Shown: positions 18,324-26,133, counted from the stretch's first letter. The stretch: 47,475 nt of DNA from Leptolyngbyaceae cyanobacterium SM1_4_3 (GCA_012031415.1 JAAUTN010000012.1:1-47475); one strand, 5' to 3'. Program-made: numbers and translations. The notes: a model not told the origin generated them from the sequence alone.

Positions 18324-18494
18324 TTAAGCAACCTTTCTTGTGAAAACTTCTATGAGCGCGTCAAGGTTATCTGCAACTAAAGCTTGAATTTCGCGATCGC
18401 AATTAGGCAGGCTGGCAAATAGACGCTTGATTTCTTCAACTTCTGTCGAAGGTAAGGCATTGAGTTGAGCCTGAAGTTTTAAAGGAATTTGCAT
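18324..18494 (-). CDS. Hypothetical 56-residue protein
   Basis: A short frame from ATG at 18494 to TAA at 18324, beginning MQIPLKLQAQLNALP. It is charged, helical-looking, with normal codon use and one HIP1 site read as NCDREIQ. No strong ribosome binding site is seen. I do not recognise a family; it is supported only by its protein-like composition in an otherwise empty spacer. Confidence 0.4.
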   Translation of the reverse strand: MQIPLKLQAQLNALPSTEVEEIKRLFASLPNCDREIQALVADNLDALIEVFTRKVA

Positions 18495-18750
18495 GAGAAG
18501 AATCTAGATTGTGTAGCTGCCGTAATCAAAGCATTACCAATCTTTACTTCACTTGCAATCTGCCGAATTCCGTAAATGACCGATAGAATTTTAGTCAAAC
18601 TTCAGGCTTAGAGGAAGGCGATCGCATCACCAATCGCTTTTTGTGAAAATGCCAGCGTGATAGTCCGTTTTTCGTCCTTTTCTCAGTGGGAAGCTCTAAA
18701 CCAACTGTTCAGGTTATGATCACTTCGGATCTGTCAGTAAGGACAAGGTT

Positions 18751-19523
18751 TTGAAGTATTGGCGGGAAACACTGGCAGTCGCGCAGCGGATTTTGACTGA
18801 GTTGGGCAGGCGAAGGCGATCGCTAATTTTCTGGGCAATCTTTCCAGTCTCCGTGCTGCTGTTAAATGGCTACATTTTGGCAGAACAGGCACAGCTTTCG
18901 ATTGGAGATGCGTTTGAGCGGGCGGCTCCAGCAACGTTAGTAGGAGCGGCACTGTTTTTTAGCTGTTTGGGCGGAAGTGTCTCGACGGTTGTTTCTGAAC
19001 GAGAGCAGCACACGCTGAAGCGACTATTTATCTCGCCGCTCAGCGGCACGTCTTACTTTTTGGGAATCTTTTTGGCCCATAGCTGCATTGGAATTGGGCA
19101 GAGTTTGCTGGTGTATGCGATCGCGCTCTCTTAGGTGCAGAATTTAATGGATCGCTGGGGTTGGCGATCGCCATCATCCTGCTCAGCATTGCCGCCTATG
19201 TCGGAGTCGGGTTTATTCTCGGTACTCAACTTGCTCGTCGCACTGAGGATGTTAATGCTTTGGTTGCGACCTTTGGCGTACCGCTACTGATTTTGGGCGG
19301 GGCCTTCCTGCCGTCAGAGCTATTCCCAGAAACATTGCTGGAAATTGCTGAATTCAATCCGATCTATCACATGAATTCAGCGTTGACAGGCGTTTCAGCG
19401 ATTGGGGATGGAATATCCGAAATTTCCTTTCACTTTTGGTTTTTGGTGATTTTTGCAGTGCTGATGGTGGCTGGCGGTTGGTTAGCCTATCGGCAAATGG
19501 TTTGGCAGGAAAGGAGACTTTAG
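18751..19523 (+). pseudogene. ABC-2 type permease, split by one frameshift
   Basis: Two frames together give one ~257-residue permease. The first (TTG start at 18751, AAGG 8 nt upstream) encodes the N-terminal cytoplasmic part, a membrane helix (LIFWAIFPVSVLLLNGYIL), and VSEREQHTLKRLFISPLSG, the loop typical of ABC-2 permeases. It ends prematurely at a TAG at 19132-19134. The second continues LLGAEFNGSLGLAIAIILL and runs through three more hydrophobic segments and FGVPLLILGGAFLPSELFP. The frames join by a -1 shift at GCGATCGCGC near 19117-19126. The ATPase gene follows after 5 bp, so translation or transcript coupling is expected. Broken gene or single-base sequence error. Confidence 0.82.
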
Positions 19524-19528
19524 CATCT

Positions 19529-20473
19529 GTGCTGCAAATTCAACATCTTAGTAAGCGCTATGGCGATCGCCCCGTTCTGCAAGACCTGAACCTGTCCATT
19601 GATGCAGGCGAAATTTACGGTTTGCTTGGGCCAAACGGTGCAGGCAAAACCACCACGATTAACATTATTTGTAATTTGTTGCAGGCAGACAGCGGCGCGG
19701 TCAAAGTTGGCGGAGGCACAGTTTCAGAAGCAACAAAGAAGCTAATTGGCGTTGCGCCTCAGGAAAATTTGCTTTACCGCAGCCTCACCTGTGCTGAGAA
19801 TCTCAACTTTTTTGCTCAGATTTATGGACTCCCTCGCGTTCAACGACGGCAGCAGGTGCAAGATTGCCTCAAAGCGGTGAATTTGAGCGATCGCGCTAAC
19901 AGTCCTGTGGAAACCCTCAGCGGTGGAATGCAGCGAAGATTGAGCATGGCGATCGCCCTCGTCCACTGTCCTAAACTGGTGATTCTAGACGAACCTACAA
20001 CGGGATTAGACATCGAAGCCCGCTATGAAATTTGGCAACTCATTCGTCAGCTTAAAGGACAGGGAATTACCGTCTTACTGACTACTCACCTGTTAGACGA
20101 AGCAGAACGACTGTGCCAGCGCATCGGCATTCTCAAGGGCGGTCAATTGATGGCAGAAGGCACTCTGGAAGAATTGCAGAAATCTATTCCTGCTAAGGAA
20201 ATTGTGGTGGTGAAAACAGAGCAGGAAGAAGAAGCGATCGCCCGTGCCCGTGAACAGGGATTCACCCCCCGACGCTATGGCAGTGACCTCGCCTTTTGGC
20301 TACCAGAAACGTTGGAGTTGAAGGAAATTCTCGATCGCTTTGCAGGCATTCCGCTAGAATCCGTTTCGCGCCATCCGGTAAAGCTAGAACACATTTATCT
20401 CGAAATTACCCAGCCCGAACGCAACCAGGAATTTTTCATCCCCGAAGAGATTCCCGATCCCTGGATTGTCTAG
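19529..20473 (+). CDS. ABC transporter ATP-binding protein (ABC-2 exporter type)
   Basis: 314 residues from GTG at 19529 (VLQIQHLSKRYGDRPVLQ), with AAGGAG 13 nt upstream inside the end of the permease gene. Walker A is GPNGAGKTT, the Q-loop is GVAPQENLLYRSLTC, the signature is LSGGMQRR, Walker B is LVILDEPTTGLD and the H-loop is LLTTHLLDEAE. The C-terminal ~90 residues resemble the extension of DrrA/NatA-like ATPases. It energises the permease just upstream; exported substrate unknown. If the permease frameshift is real the exporter may be dead. Confidence 0.93.
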   Translation: MLQIQHLSKRYGDRPVLQDLNLSIDAGEIYGLLGPNGAGKTTTINIICNLLQADSGAVKVGGGTVSEATKKLIGVAPQENLLYRSLTCAENLNFFAQIYGLPRVQRRQQVQDCLKAVNLSDRANSPVETLSGGMQRRLSMAIALVHCPKLVILDEPTTGLDIEARYEIWQLIRQLKGQGITVLLTTHLLDEAERLCQRIGILKGGQLMAEGTLEELQKSIPAKEIVVVKTEQEEEAIARAREQGFTPRRYGSDLAFWLPETLELKEILDRFAGIPLESVSRHPVKLEHIYLEITQPERNQEFFIPEEIPDPWIV

Positions 20474-20482
20474 TTGCTGCAA

Positions 20483-20623
20483 GCTTTTTTTCTCGTGACA
20501 AGGCTCTGCTTTTTTTCTCGTGACAAGGCTCTGCCTTGTCATGCAGGAATTGGAGGCTCTGCCTCCATTCATCGCCGGAGGAGGCAAAGCCTCGGAAGCA
20601 GCATTTCCAGGCGGAGCCTGGAA
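20483..20623. repeat. Tandem duplication and array of four small hairpins
   Basis: A 25-bp unit (GCTTTTTTTCTCGTGACAAG+GCTCT) occurs twice in tandem at 20483-20507 and 20508-20532. Then four hairpins follow: 20522-20540 (GACAAGGCTCTGCCTTGTC), 20551-20567 (TGGAGGCTCTGCCTCCA), 20581-20593 (GAGGCAAAGCCTC) and 20605-20623 (TTCCAGGCGGAGCCTGGAA). Each has the apex GGC-N3-GCC with a different lower stem. They lie just after the ABC ATPase gene. Confidence 0.75.
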
Positions 20624-20718
20624 AAGAGGTAATTACTCTACACCCAATCCCCTCCCACATCTTCAATCCAAGCACTTAGGATAAAGAAGGTTAATCAGAT
20701 TGGAGAACGATTGGGGCA

Positions 20719-21495
20719 ATGGATTGGCAAGAAGTTTCAGGCAATTGGATTCTGGTGCCCCCTCGACCGACGGCGATTGTGCATTTTCTCGGTGGCGCAT
20801 TTGTAGCAGCGGCTCCTCAAGTCACCTATCGCTGGCTACTGGAAAACCTGGCGCGTCAGGGCTATGCGATTGTGGCAACGCCGTTTGTGAATACGATGGA
20901 TCACACGGCGATCGCCCGTCAAGTTCTGCAAAACTTCATCGTCGCCCAAGACTACCTGCAAACCAACGTTTTTAAGAAGCGGTATTTCCCCGTCTACGGC
21001 ATTGGTCACAGCATGGGCTGCAAACTGCACCTACTGATTGGCAGTCTCTACCCACAGGAACGAGCCGGAAACATTTTAATCTCGTTTAACAACTTTCCCG
21101 CAAGGCGATCGATTCCACTAGTGGAGCAATTCATCCAATTTTCGCCAGCCTTTGCCGTTGAATTTGTTCCTTCCCCTGAAGAAACCAACGAACTGATTGA
21201 GCGACAGTATCAGGTGCGGCGAAACTTGCTGCTCAAGTTCACCAATGACGATATTGATCAAACCAAAGACTTAACAGAAGCTTTGCTCAATCGCTTTCCT
21301 GACATGACCGCGCTCAAAATTCTCAAAGGCAGTCACTTGACCCCCTTAGGGCAAGAGGTTGGATGGCAAACTGGCGCTGTATTTACACCGCTGGATGCGA
21401 TCGGACAGCTTTTTAAGCAGGAAGTGTATCGGGATTTGAACCAGCTCAAAGACGCAATTTTGCTCTGGCTGAATCCTTTGTCAGTTAGAAGCTGA
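20719..21495 (+). CDS. DUF1350 family protein (alpha/beta-hydrolase-like)
   Basis: 258 residues of a family found in cyanobacteria and plastids. MDWQEVSGNWILVPPRPTA and IVHFLGGAFVAAAPQVTYRWLL open the protein; GIGHSMGCKLHLLIGS contains a GHSMG nucleophile-elbow-like motif with Ser, and KILKGSHLTPLGQ near the end supplies a possible catalytic His. Enzymatic activity and substrate are unknown to me. Cytoplasmic; no signal peptide. It stands alone between hairpin repeats and the convergent xisI gene. Confidence 0.85.
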   Translation: MDWQEVSGNWILVPPRPTAIVHFLGGAFVAAAPQVTYRWLLENLARQGYAIVATPFVNTMDHTAIARQVLQNFIVAQDYLQTNVFKKRYFPVYGIGHSMGCKLHLLIGSLYPQERAGNILISFNNFPARRSIPLVEQFIQFSPAFAVEFVPSPEETNELIERQYQVRRNLLLKFTNDDIDQTKDLTEALLNRFPDMTALKILKGSHLTPLGQEVGWQTGAVFTPLDAIGQLFKQEVYRDLNQLKDAILLWLNPLSVRS

Positions 21496-21506
21496 GGTGG
21501 AGAGCT

Positions 21507-21842
21507 TTAACCAACGGCGTAGCGAGTAAACTGACGCTTAAACGCAGAGTGAAACCCTAAAACAATATCTGAATCGGGAATACCCATTTCAACTAACCTC
21601 TCGGCGACAGCCTCTTCAGTGCCGTTGTATTGAATCCAAATTTTGCCGTTCTGGATGTCAAAATGCATCACAGGTCCAAATATTCGCCTATCTCCCTGCC
21701 AGCCCACATAGTTTAGTTGATAGTGGTCATGATCTTCGTCAAAGATAAGCTGCGGTTCCACCGTATCGGTAGGGGTTGAAATCTGTGCGTGTTCTGTCAG
21801 AATTTGCTTGATCACTTGTCGGTAGTGAGCTAGCTTATCCAT
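21507..21842 (-). CDS. xisI: XisI-type protein (fdxN element excision controlling factor)
   Basis: 111 residues matching the XisI family: MDKLAHYRQVIKQILTEHA, then LIFDEDHDHYQLNYVGWQG, RIFGPVMHFDIQNGKIWIQYNGTE and the end VLGFHSAFKRQFTRYAVG. In Anabaena XisH and XisI control excision of the fdxN element, but the families are widespread and multi-copy in cyanobacteria without that element. It overlaps the end of xisH by 13 bp on the same strand, the usual arrangement. Confidence 0.9.
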   Translation of the reverse strand: MDKLAHYRQVIKQILTEHAQISTPTDTVEPQLIFDEDHDHYQLNYVGWQGDRRIFGPVMHFDIQNGKIWIQYNGTEEAVAERLVEMGIPDSDIVLGFHSAFKRQFTRYAVG

Positions 21843-22246
21843 TGTTCAATCTCCTCTAGCTTCGGGTCATAAATGACAAGCTTGACTTGATTACGGCTCA
21901 GTGATCTTTGGATAAAAGGCATCTGAAAAAAGTCTTTGTAAGTCTCAACCGGAATAGCTAGATAGATTATTCTATCTGGCTCATGCTCTTCGAGAGCTTG
22001 ACAATAATTAAGATACTGACCCAGTGCCATGTGAAATGCGCTTATATCTGAGTCTCCAATAAAACTCTTAATTTCAACAGCAATTTTTTCTGAGTTTCGC
22101 TCTGCTGCGATCGCACTGTCTGCTGCCAAATCAATTTGTAGCTTAGTTGCCTCACTGATGCGAATGATGAACGGATCATGGGTGATATTCCATCCATCCT
22201 TTCCTAAGGCAGCTTTAACCTGCTGATGAAAAATATCTCTAGCCAT
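21830..22246 (-). CDS. xisH: XisH-type protein (fdxN element excision controlling factor)
   Basis: 138 residues, MARDIFHQQVKAALGKDGW at the start. The middle IDLAAD...AAERNSEKIAVEIKSFIG resembles a PD-(D/E)xK nuclease core (Asp, then E-x-K as VEIKS), a relation proposed for this family. Ends KLVIYDPKLEEIEQWIS. Transcribed just before xisI with overlapping ends. No excisable element or xisF recombinase is present here, so the pair probably has another, mobile-module-like role. Confidence 0.9.
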   Translation of the reverse strand: MARDIFHQQVKAALGKDGWNITHDPFIIRISEATKLQIDLAADSAIAAERNSEKIAVEIKSFIGDSDISAFHMALGQYLNYCQALEEHEPDRIIYLAIPVETYKDFFQMPFIQRSLSRNQVKLVIYDPKLEEIEQWIS

Positions 22247-22276
22247 TGGTAGGAGTGATTCTCACGAATCATTATA

Positions 22277-22588
22277 TTGTTGGATTACCACTTCTGCACG
22301 TTGACCCATGACTCAAGCGGCTCAGCAGAGAAAGATGACTTCGAGCAAGGCGCTGCCCAGTGTTTGGTAGAAATGCACGCTTGCCAGTGGGTGAACCGTC
22401 AAATGGAGCGGGATATGGATATCTACGGAATTGTCACCAATGGTGAGGGGTGGAAGTTTTACCAGCTAGCATCCCAGGGCGAAGTGTCTGAATCGTTGCT
22501 GTATGGCATTGGTGAAATGTCGATTTTGCTCGGACTGCTGCGGATGTTTTTTGGACTGTGCGATCGCAACTTACATTCCAGTGTTTGA
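22277..22588 (+). pseudogene. 3' remnant of a cyanobacterial conserved gene
   Basis: The frame contains DDFEQGAAQCLVEMHACQWVN and MDIYGIVTNGEGWKFYQL, a pattern I remember from the C-terminal half of larger cyanobacterial proteins of unknown function with a nuclease-like look. The upstream half is absent (only 30 bp separate it from the xisH start), and it runs directly into hairpin repeats. I read it as a decayed tail of a lost gene. Confidence 0.5.
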
Positions 22589-22595
22589 GCGGTCT

Positions 22596-22764
22596 TGCCC
22601 TCGTTGCCAAGCTGCCCTCGTTGCCAAGCTCCAGCTTGGCAATGCTATAAGGAAGCTCCTGCTTCCCCCTGCAAATGACGAGTCTCACCTGCCGCATTTG
22701 GAAAGTTCCTTCGTGCTACTTGGAAGCAGGAGCTTCCGATATACTGCTACCAAGCTAGAGCTTG
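22596..22764. repeat. Second array of small hairpins with a 17-bp tandem repeat
   Basis: A 17-bp unit TGCCCTCGTTGCCAAGC is repeated at 22596-22612 and 22613-22629. Hairpins: 22621-22642 (arms TTGCCAAGCT), 22651-22666 (GGAAGCTCCTGCTTCC), 22722-22737 (GGAAGCAGGAGCTTCC) and 22751-22764 (CAAGCTAGAGCTTG). All share an AAGC...GCTT apex but differ below it, parallel to the array at 20.5 kb. Confidence 0.7.
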
Positions 22765-22770
22765 ATAACG

Positions 22771-22894
22771 AGACTAACCCAAAGGACTGGGGGGGCTTAG
22801 CATTCGGGCAAAGATTTTGGGTTTATTTCAGAGCCTACCTGCCAAATGCTAAGCCCTTACAGGGGACATTTGCTACTTCTCAAACATCCTCTAA
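22771..22894 (-). mobile_element. MITE-like element, family C, copy 2 (one end lost)
   Basis: Read on the minus strand it starts AGAGGATGTTTGAGAAGTAG and follows copy 1 through GGGCTTAGCATTTGGCAGG and ATCTTTGCCCGAATGCTAAG to GGGTTAG, where similarity stops. The distal terminal repeat is missing. Confidence 0.7.
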
Positions 22895-22924
22895 GGGTTT
22901 ACCCATCCAGGAGATGCTGTAAGC

Positions 22925-23299
22925 TCAACTGGCTTTAGAATCGTCAGGCTCTACTTTGGCTTTACGCACAGGGCGTTTGCGATCGCTCTTACGGGTGCCG
23001 CCTGCCATCTCATACTCAACGCTGTTTTTGCCATACTTAACGGCAACGCCCAGCAGCATATGTTCAGATAAATTTCGCAGCGATCGCTCTAATTCCTCTA
23101 CTTTGCTATGGGCTGCATCGACCGCAGAAAGTGCCATATTGTAAGCTTCTAGCTTGTCTTGCATATCCTGGATTAACTCATCAAATGTTTCGAGCGTTAA
23201 CCCATTGCCCAAATCTAAAGAAGGACTAATTGATTTCAGTGCGGCGGCCCGACGCTCGGCTTTGTTTAGAACAGTGGAACTGCGCTTTAAGCGTGGCAT
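22925..23299 (-). CDS. Conserved hypothetical cyanobacterial protein
   Basis: 124 residues starting MPRLKRSSTVLNKAERRAAALKSI, with a predicted helical, possibly coiled-coil middle (ELIQDMQDKLEAYNMALSAVDAAHSKVEELERSLRN), then MLLGVAVKYGKNSVEYEMAGGTR and a basic tail. I recall similar small proteins in other cyanobacteria but no function. No membrane segment. It neighbours repeat arrays on both sides. Confidence 0.7.
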   Translation of the reverse strand: MPRLKRSSTVLNKAERRAAALKSISPSLDLGNGLTLETFDELIQDMQDKLEAYNMALSAVDAAHSKVEELERSLRNLSEHMLLGVAVKYGKNSVEYEMAGGTRKSDRKRPVRKAKVEPDDSKAS

Positions 23300-23462
23300 G
23301 GTTTACACCCCAATGCTTGAATTTACATTGCTAAGGTAAGAGGGGCGATCGCCTTTTGACACTGGTGTTTACCCGAAAGTTTCTGCCAATTTTATCGCTG
23401 GGTTAGAAAAATAACCGCAAAATCGCGGTCGTCACTTCGATAAGTTAAGGACGTAGCTACTG

Positions 23463-23816
23463 AAATTCAACAAATGGGTAGGCGAATTCAATCAACGGGT
23501 TTACGAATTCAATCATTGGGTTGGCAAATTCAATCAACGAGTTTATGAATTCAACAAATGGGTAGGCAAATTCAATCAACGGGTTTATGAATTCAACCAA
23601 CGGGTAGGCAAATTCAATCAACGAGTTTGCAAATTCAACGAATGGGTATAGGAAGATGTTGGGAGAGTGGCTGTTGTCCCTGTAAGGGCGTAGCATTCGG
23701 CAGGTAGACGCTGGAATAACCCAGAAATCTTTGCCCGAATGCTACGCCCCTACGGGGTCTTGGGTTATTGATTAGATTTTTCGGGTATCTTCTAAAAATT
23801 CAGCAGATGGGTAGGC
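23463..23816. repeat. 21-bp tandem array (array 2), interrupted by a MITE
   Basis: Nine units of 21 bp run from 23463 to 23650 (for example AAATTCAACAAATGGGTAGG+C, then GAATTCAATCAACGGGTTTA+C), alternating between two variants to give a 42-bp higher-order period. Unit nine breaks off at GGGTA; after 146 bp of the family C element a tenth unit, differing at two positions from unit one, resumes at 23796. The minus strand is open through the nine units (repeats like FAYPLVE / FINPLIE), but I do not consider it a proven gene. Confidence 0.8.
23649..23794 (+). mobile_element. MITE-like element, family C, copy 3
   Basis: Ends TAGGAAGATG and, reverse complemented, TAGAAGATAC; inside, AGGGCGTAGCATTCGGCAGG and TCTTTGCCCGAATGCTACGC match copy 1 closely. 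It splits a 21-bp tandem array, which shows it arrived as an insertion. Confidence 0.75.
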
Positions 23817-23934
23817 AACGGGTTGCTTTTGTGACTACTAGTTCGAGAAAACCATCAGCCTCATCCTGGTTATGACTGGATGATCAAGGGCGATCGCTTA
23901 TCCTAGACTTAACTCCAACACTTTCTTTGGTCAC

Positions 23935-26058
23935 ATGGTTGATTCTACAACGATTGCTCTCGCTGCTATCAACAAGTTAACGACGCTTGTAATTGAAACG
24001 GGTTGGCAAAGTGGAGGTGGATTTTTTGGTTTGATTGGCGAAAGTGTAAGTACAGGAATTAAACAAACAATTTTTACTGCATCACAGAAATATATTGAGA
24101 ACTACAGAAAGCGGCATTGCTTATTGAAAGTATTAGGAATGCGAAATCCTGTAGATCTAGGGACTGTCTACACTACCATTCGTTTCCTAGATGATGCAGA
24201 GATTAGTCAGTTTGTCTCTATCGAGTCACAAGAGGCTGCTTTTCGGAGAAAGCAGCAGCATTCCCAAACTAAATCAGAGAGTGAACGCCAGGGAATGAAA
24301 GTTGCTAGTAATGAACAGTTTCTTATGGTGTTGGGGGGACCGGGGGCGGGTAAGTCTACTTTTTTGCGTCGAGTAGGTTTAGAGGCGTTGAAGGACAGGG
24401 ATAGCAAGTTTCAACATCCCTGTATTCCTGTCTTGATTGAGTTAAAGCGTCTTACCTCTGGCGAAATTGATTTAGTCAAGATTATTGCTGAAGAATTTCA
24501 AACCTGTGGTTTTCCAGATGCAAGGAAATTTACCTGCAAGGCTTTGGATCAGGGACGCTTGCTGGTTTTACTGGATGGGCTAGATGAAGTACCCGTGAAC
24601 AATTTGAACCAAGCAGTTGTTAAAATCCAGGATTTCGTCGATCGCTACGACCAAAACCGCTACATTGTCTCTTGTCGTACTGCTGCATACCACGGTGGAT
24701 TTTGCCGCTTTACAGATGTGGCAATGGCAGACTTTAACGATGTACAAATTCAACGGTTTATTCAGAACTGGTTTCAAACTGAAGAAGACCGCAGGGCAAA
24801 AACGTCTGAGAAATGCTGGAATGCTTTGCAGAAGCAAGACAGTCAGGGGAGCAAAGAGCTAGCCCACACACCGCTGTTGCTGACTTTTCTTTGTCTAGTC
24901 TATGACCGCTCTCAAAGTTTCCCTAACAATCGTAGTGCGCTGTATCGAAAAGCATTGCGAATTTTATTAGAAGAATGGGCCGCGGAGAAACGCCTAGAGA
25001 ATCAACAGAAAATTTATGAAGGATTGAGCATTGAGCTGGAGGACATCTTGCTCTCTGAAATTGCCTATCAAGGTTTTGAATCCGATCGCCTATTTTTCTC
25101 ACAGCGAGACGTTGTTGAAAAAATCAAAACCTTTCTAGCCAGCAATTTGAATGCTCCGAAGCATCTGGACGGTGAAGCAGTTTTGGATGCGATCGCAGTA
25201 CAGCAGGGAATTTTGGTGAAACGGGCAGAAGATACCTATTCTTTCTCCCACCTGACGTTACAAGAATATCTTACTGCTCAGTACATTGATGACCATCAAC
25301 AGATTGAGCTATTGGTTCAGCAGTATCTCACTGATGAACGCTGGCGGGAAGTCTTTCTATTAGTAGCCGGACTAATGCGAGGTAGAACAGACAATCTGCT
25401 TCTATCAATGAACCAGCGGGCGCAGGCTTATCTCAACACGCACAAGTTACAAGCTTTACTGCAATGGGCGGAGGAAGTAACGGAAGGCTCTGAAGGGAAC
25501 TTTAATTCAGCAGCTAAACGAGCAGTAGCAATTTATCTCGCCCATGCTCTTGACCGCACCCTTGACCGCGCCCATGCTCCTACCCTCGGACTTGCTCACG
25601 CCCTTGATCTTGCTCTCACCCGTGCCCTTGCTCTTGTCCGCAATCGCGCCCTTGTCCTCGCCCGTGCCCATACGCTTGTTCTCGCCCTCGCCCTCGCCTA
25701 CGAACTTAGAAAAATAAAAATCTTCAAATCCGTTAACTTCACTGACTTAATTAGCAAACTCGAAGTACTTAGAGTTCAAGTGCTAGACGATAATCTGCCT
25801 TATGAAGTGCGACGAGCCTTTGATGATCAAACCTTGCAACTCTGGCTTGAGGCACTATATCTTGATCCAGAAGTAGCAAAGCTCACTGAAGATGAAGTGT
25901 ACGCTCTGAATGCCTACTTTTATACCAATGAGCTAATCGTCCGATGTAAAGAAGCCGCAGTGCGGGTATCACCAGAGGTGTGGGCAGGCATTGAGGGGAG
26001 AATGGTGACAGGAAGGATGAGGGATGAAGGGGCGATCGCTCCTCCTGATAAGTTGTAG
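23935..26058 (+). CDS. NACHT-domain NTPase with low-complexity helical stretch
   Basis: 707 residues. An N-terminal ~120-residue helical region precedes the NACHT module: Walker A GGPGAGKST at 134-142, Walker B RLLVLLDGLDEVP at 208-220, a sensor-like VSCRTAAYHGGF, HTPLLLTFLCLVYDR and the winged-helix part ending FSHLTLQEYLTAQYI. Residues about 535-595 are an Ala/Leu/Arg/His/Asp repeat (LAHALDRTLDRAHAPTLGLA and more), encoded by a pyrimidine-rich direct-repeat tract; a further helical domain follows to 707. NACHT NTPases act as STAND switches; bacterial ones include anti-phage proteins (bNACHT). No effector domain such as nuclease or protease is recognised. Located among xisHI, TA modules and MITEs, it is a defence candidate. 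Confidence 0.88.
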   Translation: MVDSTTIALAAINKLTTLVIETGWQSGGGFFGLIGESVSTGIKQTIFTASQKYIENYRKRHCLLKVLGMRNPVDLGTVYTTIRFLDDAEISQFVSIESQEAAFRRKQQHSQTKSESERQGMKVASNEQFLMVLGGPGAGKSTFLRRVGLEALKDRDSKFQHPCIPVLIELKRLTSGEIDLVKIIAEEFQTCGFPDARKFTCKALDQGRLLVLLDGLDEVPVNNLNQAVVKIQDFVDRYDQNRYIVSCRTAAYHGGFCRFTDVAMADFNDVQIQRFIQNWFQTEEDRRAKTSEKCWNALQKQDSQGSKELAHTPLLLTFLCLVYDRSQSFPNNRSALYRKALRILLEEWAAEKRLENQQKIYEGLSIELEDILLSEIAYQGFESDRLFFSQRDVVEKIKTFLASNLNAPKHLDGEAVLDAIAVQQGILVKRAEDTYSFSHLTLQEYLTAQYIDDHQQIELLVQQYLTDERWREVFLLVAGLMRGRTDNLLLSMNQRAQAYLNTHKLQALLQWAEEVTEGSEGNFNSAAKRAVAIYLAHALDRTLDRAHAPTLGLAHALDLALTRALALVRNRALVLARAHTLVLALALAYELRKIKIFKSVNFTDLISKLEVLRVQVLDDNLPYEVRRAFDDQTLQLWLEALYLDPEVAKLTEDEVYALNAYFYTNELIVRCKEAAVRVSPEVWAGIEGRMVTGRMRDEGAIAPPDKL

Positions 26059-26124
26059 AGATTGGGGGGCGATCGCTATCTCCTTATTGACTAGAAAAAC
26101 ATTTTCAGCGATCGCTTGAGTCAT
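26047..26124 (-). pseudogene. Tail fragment of a PIN-domain (VapC-type) toxin, copy 1
   Basis: The minus strand reads MTQAIAENVFLVNKEI followed by SLQLI, parallel to the tail of the fragment at 26537-26664 (IAQANVENVFLVSKDV...SLQLIW). This looks like the end of a PIN toxin. The rest of the gene is gone and the fragment overlaps the end of the NACHT gene. Confidence 0.5.
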
Positions 26125-26133
26125 AGGCTTTGT

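Larger units (their letters stand above)
23300..23934. other. Intergenic region with tandem array and inserted MITE
   Basis: About 635 bp. Holds the 21-bp array (23463-23650), the family C element (23649-23794) and an isolated tenth array unit (23796-23816). The remaining ~120 bp before the NACHT start must contain its promoter; no specific motif recognised. Confidence 0.6.

Noticed and set aside
23457-23696. 79-codon minus-strand frame of heptapeptide repeats
   Set aside because: The frame is open because the DNA array has a period of 21; part of it runs into the inserted MITE, so it is not a stable gene.
23463-23816. Possible CRISPR array
   Set aside because: Units are contiguous 21-mers without unique spacers, and no cas gene is present.
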